Made by a program: the position numbers and the translations under genes. The notes under the pieces were generated by a model. That model was not told where the DNA came from, ran no database searches, and saw only the letters and a program-made list of their open reading frames with translations. A stretch of DNA of 5,297 nt from Actinomycetes bacterium. Its GTDB lineage: Bacteria; Actinomycetota; Acidimicrobiia; Acidimicrobiales; Palsa-688. The DNA is taken from NCBI GenBank assembly GCA_021815935.1, contig JAKAZH010000138.1, forward strand, positions 1-5,297. The letters run 5' to 3'. This document shows positions 4,783-5,297 of the stretch, piece after piece; positions within the stretch are counted from its first letter, which is position 1, and each line of letters begins with the position of its first letter.

Positions 4783-5297
4783 CTAGCGGCTCAGTTCGGG
4801 AAGCACGACGACACCGTCGACCGGGTCCCCGACCACCTGGAAGCGGCCCTGCAGAGCAAGCAAACCGGTCAAGGCGCACAAGGCGGCGTCGACGCGGTCG
4901 ATGTTGGTGAGCTTGGATTCGTCGACACCGTGCGCCCCGAGAGTGGCGCGCCGGAACGTCGTCTTGGTCGTCCCGGCCGGACGGCGTTGCCCGGCCAGGC
5001 GTTGTGCCGAGGCGTGCGGGTAGACCTCGAAGGCCGTGTTGCGCAGGTCCCCGCCGCGATAGCGGGGGTAGGCGCCGGCAAGGGCCTGGTAGAGGCCGAT
5101 CCCGGCGCGCATCCAACGGTAGAACGGGTGATCTCCTGGGTCGGCGCCCACCGGGAAAGCCGGGAATCCGAGCCCGGCGAGCTCGCGTTCCGCGGCCCGG
5201 CTCCTACCGGAACGCGCCCACCCAGGCGGTGAATCGATACACACGACGACAGGACGAATCTCTTCCGCCACCAGCCGCACGGCGTCGGTCACCGACA
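4783..5297 (-). CDS. DUF429 protein, predicted RNase H-fold nuclease (N terminus outside window)
   Basis: The C-terminal 170 residues of a DUF429 protein, a family predicted to have an RNase H-like nuclease fold but without a firmly assigned biological role. Visible family features are VVVCIDSPPGWA (an acidic residue at the end of a strand, then the PxGW turn), a DHPFYRWMRAGIGLYQAL helix, NTAFEVYPHASAQRLAG with the conserved E-x-YP, and NIDRVDAALCALTGLLAL with the Asp pair near the C terminus. These acidic residues are the candidate metal ligands. The frame is open to the right edge. A GTG at 5292 could be called as a start, but family members have 50 or more residues before the IDSPPGW strand, including an N-terminal VGVD-type strand, so the gene most likely continues beyond the window. 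The TAG stop is 38 bp before the 15-codon leader frame and 82 bp before the SCO6745-family start, so cotranscription is plausible. Confidence 0.82.
   Translation of the reverse strand, partial: SVTDAVRLVAEEIRPVVVCIDSPPGWARSGRSRAAERELAGLGFPAFPVGADPGDHPFYRWMRAGIGLYQALAGAYPRYRGGDLRNTAFEVYPHASAQRLAGQRRPAGTTKTTFRRATLGAHGVDESKLTNIDRVDAALCALTGLLALQGRFQVVGDPVDGVVVLPELSR

Noticed and set aside
4645..5232. 195-codon plus-strand open frame opposite the DUF429 gene
   Set aside because: The minus strand encodes a coherent DUF429 protein with conserved motifs; the plus-strand frame has none.
5290..5292. GTG as the start of the DUF429 gene
   Set aside because: The IDSPPGW strand would fall only about 20 residues from the N terminus, losing the first half of the RNase H-like core; the frame is open to the window end, so truncation by the window is more likely.

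Overview
The window is GC-rich bacterial DNA, dense with genes and with strong G/C preference at third codon positions. The gene content points to Actinomycetota: a TIGR03086/mycothiol-dependent maleylpyruvate isomerase-like protein, an SCO6745-family protein, and a protocatechuate dioxygenase of the actinobacterial type (for example a TPGQTIGPFF alpha-subunit N terminus). I cannot name a genus from the sequence alone.

Left part (1-2502, plus strand): the 3' part of a protocatechuate/beta-ketoadipate operon, in the order pcaH (5' end outside the window), pcaG, pcaI, pcaJ. The genes are tightly packed: pcaH/pcaG and pcaI/pcaJ share 4-bp start/stop overlaps, and pcaG is separated from pcaI by 33 bp. 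PcaHG opens the protocatechuate ring to 3-carboxy-cis,cis-muconate. PcaIJ activates 3-oxoadipate with CoA from succinyl-CoA. The enzymes for the steps in between (pcaB, pcaC/pcaD or the fusion pcaL) and the final thiolase (pcaF) are not in the window.

Middle (2503-3815): a GC-rich palindrome sits where pcaJ converges on a minus-strand TIGR03086 gene and is a plausible two-way terminator. This gene is divergent from a small class I SAM-dependent methyltransferase, with an 86-bp shared control region between them.

Right part (3816-5297, minus strand): a DUF429 (RNase H-fold predicted nuclease) gene that runs off the right edge, followed by an SCO6745-family gene of unknown function. Between them lies a 15-codon reading frame with a very strong Shine-Dalgarno. 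It ends in a 4-bp overlap with the GTG start of the SCO6745-family gene, so it looks like a translational-coupling leader.

Most of the window is ordinary chromosome. I saw no mobile elements, CRISPR arrays, tRNA or rRNA genes, and no intergenic stretch longer than 90 bp. The observation most worth checking is the 15-codon leader frame; the pcaHG-pcaIJ order and the uncharacterised right-hand gene pair come next.
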